This document shows, piece after piece, positions 6,959-14,649 of a DNA stretch of 15,022 nt. The notes under the pieces are model-generated. The model was not told the origin of the DNA, did not search any database, and saw only the letters and a program-made list of their open reading frames with translations. Every line of letters begins with the position of its first letter. The first letter of the stretch is position 1. The stretch is from Deinococcus aerophilus (GTDB lineage Bacteria > Deinococcota > Deinococci > Deinococcales > Deinococcaceae), in NCBI RefSeq assembly GCF_014647075.1, contig NZ_BMOM01000046.1, positions 1 through 15,022 on the forward strand, written 5' to 3'. Both the position numbers and the translations under genes were made by a program.

Positions 6959-7234
6959 ATGACGAGCGCTTCTGAGCTCAACGAAAAGCAACCGGACAAG
7001 CAGCGGGTCCTCAACCGTCTGCGCCGTCTGGAGGGTCAGGTGCGCGGGCTGCAGAAGATGGTGGACGAGGAGCGGCCCTGTCAGGAAATCCTGACCCTGC
7101 TCAGCGGCATCCGGAGCGCCCTGGACGCCACGGGAGACGCCATCTTCGAGGAGTACGTCAACAGTTGCCTGCTGGACAACGGCGCGCCGCTCTCGCCCGC
7201 AGACATCGTCAAGACGGCCCGCCTGCTGCGGTAA
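6959..7234 (+). CDS. cstR: CsoR-family repressor of the CstR (persulfide-sensing) type
   Basis: This 91-residue all-helical protein (DUF156) begins with the family signature RVLNRLRRLEGQVRGLQKMVDEERPCQEILTLL. Copper sensors of this family use Cys, His-x-x-x-Cys. Here the two cysteines are present (Cys41, Cys70) but the residue four before Cys70 is Tyr66, in YVNSC, instead of His. Two cysteines without the histidine is the pattern of CstR, which senses persulfides by forming a di- or trisulfide link between subunits. The ATG at 6959 is preferred over the in-frame TTG at 6920 because GAAAGGAAGG lies just before it. The gene is divergent from thioredoxin 2 and has an operator-like palindrome at 6877-6895. 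A matching palindrome fronts the CstB-like gene. Together these support a sulfide/persulfide regulon. Other metal or aldehyde sensing by this family cannot be excluded by sequence alone. Confidence 0.88.
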   Translation: MTSASELNEKQPDKQRVLNRLRRLEGQVRGLQKMVDEERPCQEILTLLSGIRSALDATGDAIFEEYVNSCLLDNGAPLSPADIVKTARLLR

Positions 7235-7652
7235 CCCGTTTTCTATAGCAACCCTGCAGCGCACAGAGCGGTTCGGCGGTGTGTATGGAAAGCGCGGGCG
7301 ACCCTGGCCTGTGAACTCCATCCCCACGCCAGCGGCGACCCATAAGCTCTGTAGCCGGAGGTCCTGGGGCTGTCCTGGGGGAATGCCAACCGGTCAGCCC
7401 CACACCCGCAAGCCTGGGGTCCGGGGGCCACTTTCGGGCGTGCTTTTCAAGACGCGGCGGCGATCTTGGAGGGTAACCGTCTGCTCCCAACGGTGTACGC
7501 GTCGCTCCAGAGCAGAAGGTCGGGGTGCCCACAACCCAGGGCACCCCGCTGAAGAGCGAATCGGAATAGAACATTCAGGACGTCACGGTTGGGAGGCTCC
7601 TGCTGTCCGGTCTGCCTGCCCTGTGTCCCCGACAACCTCCGGAGATTTTGAC
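7235..7652. other. Non-coding gap after cstR with one GC-rich hairpin
   Basis: No credible gene is seen on either strand; open frames here are by-products of high GC. A ten-base-pair inverted repeat, CGGGGTGCCC...GGGCACCCCG, lies at 7521-7548 with an eight-base loop and no T-tract on either side. It may be a structural transcript end for the leftward exported-protein operon or for cstR. Three CCTGGGG words at 7363-7418 are not arranged as operators. Confidence 0.5.
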
Positions 7653-7886
7653 TCAGGAGGGCGTCGGGGTCCGCCGCCGCAGATCGTCACCCTGAAAAGG
7701 CAGCCGAAACAGAGGGGCGAGCAGGCAAACGTCGAACACACCGGCCAGCAGCGGCACAACACCGAGGGTCGCCGCGGCGGGTTTGTTCTGGGTCGTGCCC
7801 CAGGCGATCAACACGAGGCCCACGCCTACTCTGAGGCCACGACCCTGTGGCGCGGCCATAAAACCCATGAACTGTTTGGTCGTCAT
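7653..7886 (-). CDS. Small membrane protein of the DUF2892 / YgaP transmembrane-domain type
   Basis: The 77-residue product has the layout of DUF2892 proteins: a short polar start ending in GR, a first hydrophobic helix (LRVGVGLVLIAWG), a short polar turn, a second helix (AATLGVVPLLAGVFDVCLLAPLF) and a basic tail. The GVVPLLAGVFDVCLLAPLF stretch resembles the family signature GlvpLltGlfgfCPlY. In E. coli YgaP this two-helix unit is fused to a rhodanese domain, and free-standing copies often sit near rhodanese and CsoR-type genes, as here. GGAGGG lies eight bases before the ATG. The gene follows the exported-protein gene after 21 bases on the same strand, so it belongs to that transcript and not to the cst operon. 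Its molecular role is unknown. Confidence 0.78.
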   Translation of the reverse strand: MTTKQFMGFMAAPQGRGLRVGVGLVLIAWGTTQNKPAAATLGVVPLLAGVFDVCLLAPLFRLPFQGDDLRRRTPTPS

Positions 7887-7907
7887 GATGAATACCCTCC
7901 TTCTGGT

Positions 7908-8921
7908 TCAGGGTTGAACCGCGTCGATGGTGATCTGCACGCTGTTGCCGCCTTCGAGTTCAAAAGTCGGCTGGTAAGCCCCCACCCGGTTGCCAACGGT
8001 GAACCGCACCGGAAGCAGGCCGGCGACGGGAACGGTGGTGCCGTAGCCGCTGAGCTGTCCGGAAAGCAGCGGTTTGCCGTCGGTCCCGATGGGACTGAGC
8101 GCCGACTGTCCTGTTGCACCCTCGGGCGCCTTACCGATGATGCCGCCCACCACCTCATCGCCGGGAAGCTCCAGGGTCTGGTTGCCGTTGGCGTCACGAA
8201 CCAGCAAGCCTCCCGTGTACCTGGGGTACTGAACGGTATTGGCCGGCAGGATACCGACGCCGTTGAGCGGCTGACCACCGCGCCACAACAGAAAAGACAG
8301 CAGCGCGGGTGCAGGGCGGTTCAGGGCGACCGTCTGGTTGTTGGCATTCTCTCCGCGCGGCAGAAGGAAGTTGGTCGGCGCAATCCGGGCCACTGGGACG
8401 GTGGCCAGAATCTGAACGCTGCCGCTGGCCGTCACCGGCACCGCCTGTGGCCCGCTCCGGATCTGCGCGGTCACAGGGTAGCTGCCCGCCGGCGGATTGA
8501 GGTAGGCCTGCCCCCGGATGTGGGCCAGGATCTTCACGCCGGGCGCGTCGGGACCATCGGTGCGCACCGGCGTGGTGAACGTGATGGTCAGAACGTTGCC
8601 GACCGCGCTGGCCTGATAGCAGCACACGTCTGCCTGGGGCCATCCCCGCGGCACGGCCACGTTGATGGGATGGCCCTCGTCGCGCCGGAACGCTGGGGGA
8701 AGCGTGATGGTGATGCTGCCCCCGGCCTCGAAGGCGAGCCCCGGCACCTGCGCGTTCCCGGCCTGCGGGAGCATTAGGATCAGATCGGTGGGCTGTCCGG
8801 CGACGTGGCCGGTGGTGGTCACGGGTGAGGGGCCGATGGTCAGAGGCAGGTCCGTGGCCTGCGCCTGCACAGAGGCCGAGAGCGTCAGCAGGGTCGTCAG
8901 ACTGAGCAATACATTTTGCAT
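7908..8921 (-). CDS. Exported protein of unknown function
   Basis: I do not recognise this 337-residue protein. It begins with a short N-region and hydrophobic core, LLSLTTLLTLSA, followed by SVQAQA, which fits signal peptidase I cleavage after residue 22. There is no lipobox and no later transmembrane helix. The mature part is rich in Pro, Gly, Val, Thr and beta-prone stretches such as SITITLPPAF, NVLTITFTTPV, SYPVTAQI and NSVQITIDAV, suggesting several beta-sandwich domains. The only cysteines form an adjacent pair, Cys100-Cys101. The segment RDANGNQTLELPG may be a calcium-binding-like loop, but this is uncertain. TGGAGAAG precedes the ATG closely. It heads a two-gene transcript with the DUF2892-like membrane protein. 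Extracytoplasmic, probably periplasmic or surface associated. Confidence 0.85.
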   Translation of the reverse strand: MQNVLLSLTTLLTLSASVQAQATDLPLTIGPSPVTTTGHVAGQPTDLILMLPQAGNAQVPGLAFEAGGSITITLPPAFRRDEGHPINVAVPRGWPQADVCCYQASAVGNVLTITFTTPVRTDGPDAPGVKILAHIRGQAYLNPPAGSYPVTAQIRSGPQAVPVTASGSVQILATVPVARIAPTNFLLPRGENANNQTVALNRPAPALLSFLLWRGGQPLNGVGILPANTVQYPRYTGGLLVRDANGNQTLELPGDEVVGGIIGKAPEGATGQSALSPIGTDGKPLLSGQLSGYGTTVPVAGLLPVRFTVGNRVGAYQPTFELEGGNSVQITIDAVQP

Positions 8922-9362
8922 ACTTCTCCAGACAGTCAGGGAAATTGATGGGCCACAACGCAGCGGAAAGGATCGGTGACCACCTGAGGGCAGAGGCTAC
9001 TGCGGCCAAAAGCCGAGGGCGGCATGGATTCCATGAAGGGCCGTTGAATCTGGCGCGCCGGGCCCCCGATCGGGCCTGTCCGGGTACTGCCCCCTCAAAG
9101 GTCCCTTCTGTGGAAGGCCTGACAGGAGCGGGGCGGCGTGCCACCGCCGTGCCTCTCCCGCTTCTGCCGCGGACAGTGGACGCTGTTCGCAGCGGACCAC
9201 CGAACGACCGTATCCCGGGTTGCCATTGGGTGGATGCACATCTCCGAAGTCAGGCCGTTCAGTAGAATTGCTGATCTTCCTCTCCAGAAAACGGAGCTTC
9301 AGAGTGCCCATCCGGTTGCAGAACCCTCACTTCTTGAGCAATCAGCTTCTTCCAGAGGTGAC
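8922..9362. other. Divergent intergenic region between exported protein and GGDEF-EAL gene
   Basis: These 441 bases should hold both outward promoters, but I see no pair of hexamers with correct spacing. TAGAAT at 9263-9268 could be a plus-strand -10 without a good -35. The frame of the signalling protein stays open upstream to 9138, but that extension lacks conserved features. A ribosome binding site, AGAGGTG, precedes the ATG at 9363. Confidence 0.45.
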
Positions 9363-11297
9363 ATGACCGGTCCAGATCCGTTGTTCAGGCCGCAGAACCT
9401 GCGCGAGCAGGCCGAACGTCAGGTGCGCCAGGCCTCTCCGCTCCCGCTGTGGGACGGGTGGCCCGCCGCGTCCCTGGCCCACGAACTGCAGATCTACCAT
9501 GTCGAACTGACTGCCCAGAACGAGGAACTTCAGCTCGCGGTCGTGGAGCTGGAGCGCGGACGCCGGCTCTACCACACGCTCTATGAACACGCGCCGGCGG
9601 CGTACTTTACCCTGGACGCCCGCGCGCACATCCTGAGCGTCAATCAGGCGGGAGCACACCTGCTTGGCTTTGACCGCAGCGTGTTGCTCGCCCGGCGCTT
9701 CCTGCAGTTTATTGAACCGGGACACCGGGCCGGGTTCAGCCGCCTGCTCGAAACCCTGCTGCACACCGGGAGTGCCGCCTCTGAGCAACTCAGCGTGGTC
9801 CACTGCAACGACACGCAACTGGAGGTGCAGTTGCAGGCCCTGGCCCTGCCAGATTCACCGCAGGCTCAGCCCACCTTTCTGCTCACACTCGTGGACCTAA
9901 CGCCGTTGTTCGAGGCCCGCAGGGCCATACACGCCCTGAACGACACCCTGGAAGACCGGGTGCGCCAGGGCACCCGGCATCTCCGTGTGCTGGCAGACCA
10001 GTTCCGGCACCAGGCACGGCATGATGCCCTGACCACCCTTCCCAACCGGGCCGCTTTCGGAGAAGGCCTGGAGCGGGCGCTGGAGAGACTGCACGCGCAG
10101 GAAGAGGCGTTTGCGGTGCTGTTCTGCGACGTCGACCGCTTCAAGCGGATCAACGACAGTCTGGGCCACCCGGCCGGGGATCAGGTGCTTCAGGAGCTGG
10201 CCCGCCGCCTGCAGACCGTCATCCGGCCCACCGACCACGTGGCGAGGCTGGGCGGCGATGAGTTCGCGGTCCTGCTGCACGGGGTGGCGGATCAGGCGCG
10301 GGTGTCCCAGGTCGTCACCCGGCTGGAAGAGGCCCTTGAAGTCCCGTTCGTCGTGAGCGGTCAGGAGCTGTTCATTCAGGTCGGAACGGGGGCCTTGCTG
10401 GTCACCCGTGAATACCATTCTTCAGAAGACATCCTGCGCGATGTGGATCTGGCGCTGTATCAGGCCAAGCGGGGGGGACCGGCGGGCACCCGCGTGTTTG
10501 AGCCGTCGATGCGCAACGGGTCCGGGGACCAGCTGGAGCTGGAGACAGCGCTCCGGCACGCCCTGGAGCGCGGCGAGCTGATGGTGCATTATCAGCCCAT
10601 CGTGGCCTTGCAGGGCGGGCACCTGCTCGGCGTCGAGGCCCTGATTCGCTGGCAGCATCCACAGCGGGGCCTGCTGCCGGCGGGGGCATTCATTCCTCTG
10701 GCGGAAGAACTGGGCCTCACCGGACAGCTCGATGAATGGGTGCTTCAAACGGCGGTGCAGCAACTGGCCCGGTGGCCGGTGAACGGCGCCCTCGACCGCC
10801 CGTTGTGGCTGAGTGTCCATGTCTCGGCGGCCCACCTGACCCAGGTCACCGCCGTCACGGCGCTGCTGGGCAGCGCGCCCCTGCCCGCACCCTGGCAGGT
10901 CCTGATCGAGATCACAGAACGGGTCCTGAGCCACCCGGCGGACACCGACGCGGCCTCGCTGCGAACCTTGCAGGGTGCGGGCGTCGAGCTGGTGGTAGAC
11001 GATTTCGGGACCGGCCCCTCGTCCCTGAGCAGCCTGCACCGCTTTCCTCTGCGGATGCTCAAGATCGACCGCTCGTTCGTGGCCACCCTCGACCGCCACC
11101 GGGAGCTGGTGCGGACGATTGCGGTGATCGGGCACTCGCTCGGCCTGACCGTGGTCGCCGAGGGCATCGAGACCGAAGCGCAGCGCGCCCAACTGATTGA
11201 GCTGGGCCTCACCGTCGGCCAGGGAAATCTCTTCTCCCCTGCCCTGTCTGCCGAGCAGCTGGAGGAACGTCTGCACGCAACTTTGAACTTCCTCTGA
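9363..11297 (+). CDS. PAS-GGDEF-EAL signalling protein (cyclic di-GMP turnover)
   Basis: The 644-residue soluble protein has four parts: an N-terminal helical segment (residues 15-70), a PAS domain (about 70-180, YEHAPAAYFTLDARAHILSVN), a coiled linker (185-215), a diguanylate cyclase domain (about 216-380) and an EAL domain (about 392-644). The cyclase looks competent: CDVDRFKRIND, GGDEF at 297-301 and an RxxD inhibitory site at 288-291. The phosphodiesterase keeps EAL (425-427), EITE (516-519), DDFGTG (546-551), KID (567-569), EGIE (600-603) and QG (620-621). However, the metal-binding Asn of the usual NxSA motif is His486 (SVHVSAAH), and DDFGTG is followed by Pro. PDE activity may therefore be weak. 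The ATG at 9363 is chosen for the AGAGGTG before it and because the upstream extension is not conserved-looking. It is convergent with cheB, with only 11 bases between the stop codons. Confidence 0.93.
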   Translation: MTGPDPLFRPQNLREQAERQVRQASPLPLWDGWPAASLAHELQIYHVELTAQNEELQLAVVELERGRRLYHTLYEHAPAAYFTLDARAHILSVNQAGAHLLGFDRSVLLARRFLQFIEPGHRAGFSRLLETLLHTGSAASEQLSVVHCNDTQLEVQLQALALPDSPQAQPTFLLTLVDLTPLFEARRAIHALNDTLEDRVRQGTRHLRVLADQFRHQARHDALTTLPNRAAFGEGLERALERLHAQEEAFAVLFCDVDRFKRINDSLGHPAGDQVLQELARRLQTVIRPTDHVARLGGDEFAVLLHGVADQARVSQVVTRLEEALEVPFVVSGQELFIQVGTGALLVTREYHSSEDILRDVDLALYQAKRGGPAGTRVFEPSMRNGSGDQLELETALRHALERGELMVHYQPIVALQGGHLLGVEALIRWQHPQRGLLPAGAFIPLAEELGLTGQLDEWVLQTAVQQLARWPVNGALDRPLWLSVHVSAAHLTQVTAVTALLGSAPLPAPWQVLIEITERVLSHPADTDAASLRTLQGAGVELVVDDFGTGPSSLSSLHRFPLRMLKIDRSFVATLDRHRELVRTIAVIGHSLGLTVVAEGIETEAQRAQLIELGLTVGQGNLFSPALSAEQLEERLHATLNFL

Positions 11298-11308
11298 GCA
11301 GATCCAGA

Positions 11309-12352
11309 TCAGCCCTCGGCGGGGGGCTCTGTGCCGTGCGCGAGGTACCCGCCGCTCAGGGCCTGATCCTCGACGATGTTCTGAAAGATCTGCCGGGTGC
11401 GGACTTCCATCTGCTGGGCCTTCTGAAGGTATTCGCCCGCCAGCCTCGTGTTGCCGGAGGCGGCCAACTCCTGACCGGTGCTCTCCAGCAGCATGGAGGC
11501 TTCCTCAAGGGCCCGCATGGTGGTCCACAACTTGTTCTCGATCTGTTCCGTGACGCTGACGAGCAGGGCATCTCCACTGTAGGCGTGTCCCGTATGGCAG
11601 CGGTAGCGGGTCAGGCCTCCCTCCCTGATCTGTACCAGAATGCCGCCGCACTCCGGGCAGGTCTGGGGCGTCACCTTGCCAAACTCCATGACTCCCTTGC
11701 GAAAGGCATGGGCCGAACTGGCAATGCTGACCTCGCTGGCCACTCGCCTGCGGTCGTCTTCCTGAACCTCTCCGTACGCCGGCACGGGTCCGGCCACCAG
11801 ACGGACCAGCAGGCCCGCCAGATCCCGCGCCGTCACCGTGTGGTCAATGTCCACCTGATCCGCCGCGCTTTTCGGCATGGAGTTGTATTCCGCGTCCCCG
11901 GGATCTTGCACCACGGTTGTTCCCCCGAAGTGCTTGATCGTCCACAGCCCCGAGGTGCCGTCGTCCAGCAGACCCGAGAGGACAACCCCGATGACATTCG
12001 GCCCCTCGCTGTAGGCTGCCGACCGGAAGAGCGCATCCACGGCCGGGCGCAGGCGGTTTTCCTTGGGTCCCCTGGTGACGCTGAACCGTCCCTCTTCGAC
12101 AAGCAGATGGTGGTCGGGGGGGGCACAGTAGATTCGCCCCGGCAGGAGGGGTTCGCCCTGACGGGGGGTGGACACGGGCAGCGGCCCTGCGCGGCCCAGA
12201 ATCTCGGGCAGGAAACTCGGCGCGTAGGCGGGAACATGCACGACGACGCACACCGTGGCGGGCCACCCGGCCGGCAGGCCAGCGGCGAGCAGTTGCAGCG
12301 GCCCTATTCCGCCCGCAGAGGCGCCTACGACCACCAGTCGGTGTGGAAGCAT
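11309..12352 (-). CDS. cheB: Stand-alone CheB-type methylesterase with zinc-ribbon-like C-terminus
   Basis: The 347-residue protein contains the CheB catalytic domain, which removes methyl esters or deamidates glutamines on chemoreceptors. GASAGGIG carries the nucleophile Ser12, VVVHVP carries His39 and SGLLDDGTSG carries Asp131; YCAPPDHHLLV and the PKSA motif are also typical. There is no receiver domain at the N-terminus. After a linker (190-228) comes a segment with CPECGG (Cys232, Cys235) and RYRCHTGHAYS (Cys252, His253, His256), suggesting a metal ribbon, then a helical tail (265-330). This tail is common among orphan CheB proteins as I recall. The frame is open to 12823, but the conserved domain begins at the ATG at 12350-12352. 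No other chemotaxis genes are visible, so it may serve a distant receptor cluster or a non-motility pathway. Confidence 0.9.
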   Translation of the reverse strand: MLPHRLVVVGASAGGIGPLQLLAAGLPAGWPATVCVVVHVPAYAPSFLPEILGRAGPLPVSTPRQGEPLLPGRIYCAPPDHHLLVEEGRFSVTRGPKENRLRPAVDALFRSAAYSEGPNVIGVVLSGLLDDGTSGLWTIKHFGGTTVVQDPGDAEYNSMPKSAADQVDIDHTVTARDLAGLLVRLVAGPVPAYGEVQEDDRRRVASEVSIASSAHAFRKGVMEFGKVTPQTCPECGGILVQIREGGLTRYRCHTGHAYSGDALLVSVTEQIENKLWTTMRALEEASMLLESTGQELAASGNTRLAGEYLQKAQQMEVRTRQIFQNIVEDQALSGGYLAHGTEPPAEG

Positions 12353-12616
12353 CTCCGCAGTCTGCGCCGGTTGAGCGCAGGTCGTCTTCAGGGTTCCTGA
12401 ACCGAGGTGCCGGGCCGCGGCACCTGATCGGCTAAAGGTCGTGTGGGCACACCCAGATCCATCGGCCATCCGGCAGCTGAACTGCGGCTGGCCCCTCCCC
12501 TGTCCACCCTCCGGCCACCCCATCACCGTCTTCCAGCACCCCACCCCCACCACTCTCCCCTGCAGTGCCCGGCAGCGTGGGTTGAGGCAGAGTAGGGTGG
12601 AAGCAGGAGGAACCCC
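12353..12616. other. Divergent intergenic segment upstream of cheB
   Basis: This holds the cheB upstream region on the minus strand and, near 12600, the AGGAGG preceding a plus-strand leader frame. No clear promoter hexamers or palindromes were found. Long open frames crossing it look like GC-rich shadows. Confidence 0.4.
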
Positions 12617-12841
12617 ATGACCCTCGCCGTCTCCATGACCCGTCCCGGGGAAAAGTCGTCCCCAGGATTTCGGGGTCCCGCCCCGGTGTGCTGGACAGGC
12701 CGTGCCGCGAGCGCTGCGCTGGCAGGAACACGCACGAGTACCGTCGCGTCCACCCCGGTCCCGAAACTTAGCCTTCCCAGCCCAGTCGGCAGATCCCGTG
12801 AGGTTTCCTGCAACCGCATTCACCAGCGGCTTCCCTCATGA
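12617..12841 (+). CDS. Possible leader frame coupled to the ICMT-like gene
   Basis: A 74-codon frame starts with ATG preceded at seven-base spacing by AGGAGG, a strong ribosome binding site. Its stop overlaps the start of the next gene as ATGA (12838-12841), the classic arrangement for translational coupling. The ICMT-like gene has no good ribosome binding site of its own, which supports such coupling. Against it: the peptide (rich in Ser, Arg, Pro, Thr) resembles no family I know, and its composition is like a GC-rich shadow. It could be a leader peptide, a genuine small protein, or chance. Confidence 0.4.
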   Translation: MTLAVSMTRPGEKSSPGFRGPAPVCWTGRAASAALAGTRTSTVASTPVPKLSLPSPVGRSREVSCNRIHQRLPS

Positions 12842-13323
12842 GCACAGACCGGGGCGCAAGGACGTGCTGGCCTGGAACGCCGGGGCAGCGCTATGTGGCC
12901 GCACAACTGCTGCTGTTGCTGGGCATTGCCGCGGCGCCGCGCTGCGGGCGACCCATGTTCGGCACCCCCCTCACCGCGAGGCTCGGCATGGCTCTCATGG
13001 CAACAGGCGCCCTGCTGACCGTGTGGGGTGGCAGGACGCTCGGCCGTCAGTTGACTGCCTTGCCCGAGCCAGTGGCCCACGCTGAACTGATTGAAACGGG
13101 CATTTACCGGCATGTCCGGCATCCGATCTACGGTGGCCTGCTCCTGCTGGCCCTGGGATGGAGCGTTCGCCGCGGCAGCGGACTGGCACTGGGCCTGACG
13201 GCCGGTCTGCTCGCCCTGCTGCAGGCCAAGGCCCAGTACGAGGAACGGGCGTTGCGGGCGCGGTTTCCACAGTATGCCGGGTATGCCCGGCGGGTGCGCC
13301 GCTTCTTCCCTGGCCTTTACTGA
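12838..13323 (+). CDS. Isoprenylcysteine carboxyl methyltransferase-like membrane protein
   Basis: The 161-residue integral membrane protein matches the ICMT/phospholipid methyltransferase family. About four hydrophobic segments are visible (around residues 20-33, 50-64, 98-110 and 115-130). Hallmarks are ETGIYRHVRHPIYGG (RHPIY at residues 94-98) and the C-terminal EERALRARFPQYAGYARRVRRFFPGLY, in which Glu135/Glu136 and the RFxP ending match the S-adenosylmethionine-binding end of the family. Bacteria lack prenylated CAAX proteins, so bacterial members are thought to methylate other lipid or small-molecule substrates; the substrate here is unknown. The start overlaps the stop of an upstream leader frame (ATGA), and no separate ribosome binding site is visible. 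No terminator was found after it. Confidence 0.87.
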   Translation: MSTDRGARTCWPGTPGQRYVAAQLLLLLGIAAAPRCGRPMFGTPLTARLGMALMATGALLTVWGGRTLGRQLTALPEPVAHAELIETGIYRHVRHPIYGGLLLLALGWSVRRGSGLALGLTAGLLALLQAKAQYEERALRARFPQYAGYARRVRRFFPGLY

Positions 13324-13772
13324 GGGTCCCCGGAGCCGCCAGGATCCCCTCGGATGTCCCACAACGCACGACCGCCATACGCGGGGCTCGTGGACCGGTC
13401 AACGACACGACTTCGGGCTGTGGTAAGGGTCCGGAATGTCCAGAACCGGCCACGGCTCCTGAACTGGAAAACATGCCAGGACATACACATCCTGTCCGGT
13501 GGCCACCGCCGCAGCGGCTGGCTCTGAGCAAACCCGCCCGCCTTCACCCCGGAGAAGACCCGAACAACCGGCCACCCCGGCAGTTCGGCAGATGGCAGAA
13601 AGCCTCCATGCCATCCTGTACCGCACATTTCGGGGATCAAGGACGGACTGGAGGGGCATGGGCGCATCCGGACCAACAGAAGCAAACAGCCCCCCTATGG
13701 AAGGGCCGCCCCAACCTGCTGGGGTTCGATCAGGGGTGCTTGCCTGGGTGCGCCTGCCCTTGCTCTCTGCTC
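13324..13772. other. Gap between the ICMT-like gene and the SDR gene
   Basis: I see no supported gene. Several open frames on both strands (the longest minus one spans 13317-13685) have compositions rich in Arg, Pro and Ser, no ribosome binding site and no recognisable motif. No repeats or strong terminators are evident, even though the two neighbouring genes converge here. Confidence 0.45.
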
Positions 13773-14492
13773 TTACTGCGGGTTGCTGGTGATCAGCGAC
13801 AGATTGCGCACGAGCGCGCGCTGCGGCAGCTTCAGCGCCGAGACAAGCACCTCGGCCACGTCCTCGGCCTGCAGCATGTGGTCCTCTGCGCCGATCTTCA
13901 GGCCGAGGCTGGCCGCGAGGTCAGTGTTGACGGTGCTGGGGTTGAGCAGGATCACGCGGATGTCCTGCTTGCGCACCTCGGCCATCAGGGACTCGGTAAA
14001 GGCGATCACGCCCGCCTTCGAGGCGGCGTAGGCCGAGGCGTTGGGCGCACCCTTCTCGCCGGCCGTGGAGGCGATGTTGATGACATGTCCGCCGCCGCGC
14101 TGCAGCATGTGCGGCAACGCGGCCCGGGTGGCGTAGTACGTGCCGAGGAGGTTGACCTCGATGATGCGCTCCCACGTCGCCGGGTCCTGGCCGAGCACAG
14201 AGCCGAACTGTGCGGTGCCCGCATTGTTGACGAGAATGTCCAGCGAACCCAGTGCCTGCGCGGCGCGGTTGACCGCCGTCTCCAGCGCTTCTCGGTCGGC
14301 CACGTCCACACTCTCCACCACCGTCTGCACACCGTACTGCGCCGCGATTTCTGCGGCGACGCTCTCCAGCGCCGTCCGGTCTCTCGCGAACAGGGCAACC
14401 TTCACGCCCTCGCGGGCCAGGGCGTGTGCAATGGCGCGGCCGATGCCCTTTCCGGCGCCGGTCACGATGGCCGTCTTTCCGGTCAGGTTCAC
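13773..14492 (-). CDS. Short-chain dehydrogenase/reductase, FabG-like
   Basis: The 239-residue NAD(P)-dependent oxidoreductase belongs to the classical SDR family. It shows the cofactor-binding TGAGKGIG (residues 11-18), the NNAG motif (89-92), Asn114 in EVNLLG, and the catalytic Ser142-Tyr155-Lys159 set in NIASTAGEKGAPNASAYAASK. The R37/R39 region (FARDRT) suggests a preference for NADPH. Length and motifs match 3-oxoacyl-ACP reductase-like enzymes, but solitary SDRs vary widely in substrate. The start is GTG at 14490-14492, with GGAGG eight bases upstream. An ATG eight bases earlier is out of frame and opens only a three-codon frame, ATG-AGC-GCG-TGA, that overlaps the GTG. No neighbouring fatty-acid genes are present, so its pathway is unknown. 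Confidence 0.94.
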   Translation of the reverse strand: MNLTGKTAIVTGAGKGIGRAIAHALAREGVKVALFARDRTALESVAAEIAAQYGVQTVVESVDVADREALETAVNRAAQALGSLDILVNNAGTAQFGSVLGQDPATWERIIEVNLLGTYYATRAALPHMLQRGGGHVINIASTAGEKGAPNASAYAASKAGVIAFTESLMAEVRKQDIRVILLNPSTVNTDLAASLGLKIGAEDHMLQAEDVAEVLVSALKLPQRALVRNLSLITSNPQ

Positions 14493-14649
14493 GCGCTCAT
14501 CCTCCGTACCTGGGGGTTCAATGTGTCGTTCACGCGCAAAACCATACGTGGTCCAGTTCGGCCTACTGTTCCCTGGCGAACAATTTCACTTGCTTCCGTC
14601 CTGAGGCAGTCGGCAGCCGGACCTGATTCAGCGACAAGGAGGCGGGGCC

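Noticed and set aside
7521..7548. GC-rich hairpin as an intrinsic terminator
   Set aside because: The stem is strong, but no T-tract follows on either strand, so it was kept only as a note in the gap description.
7281..8777. 498-codon plus-strand open frame
   Set aside because: It runs through a gap and opposite the exported protein, which has a clear signal peptide and ribosome binding site. The residue composition is typical of a shadow frame.
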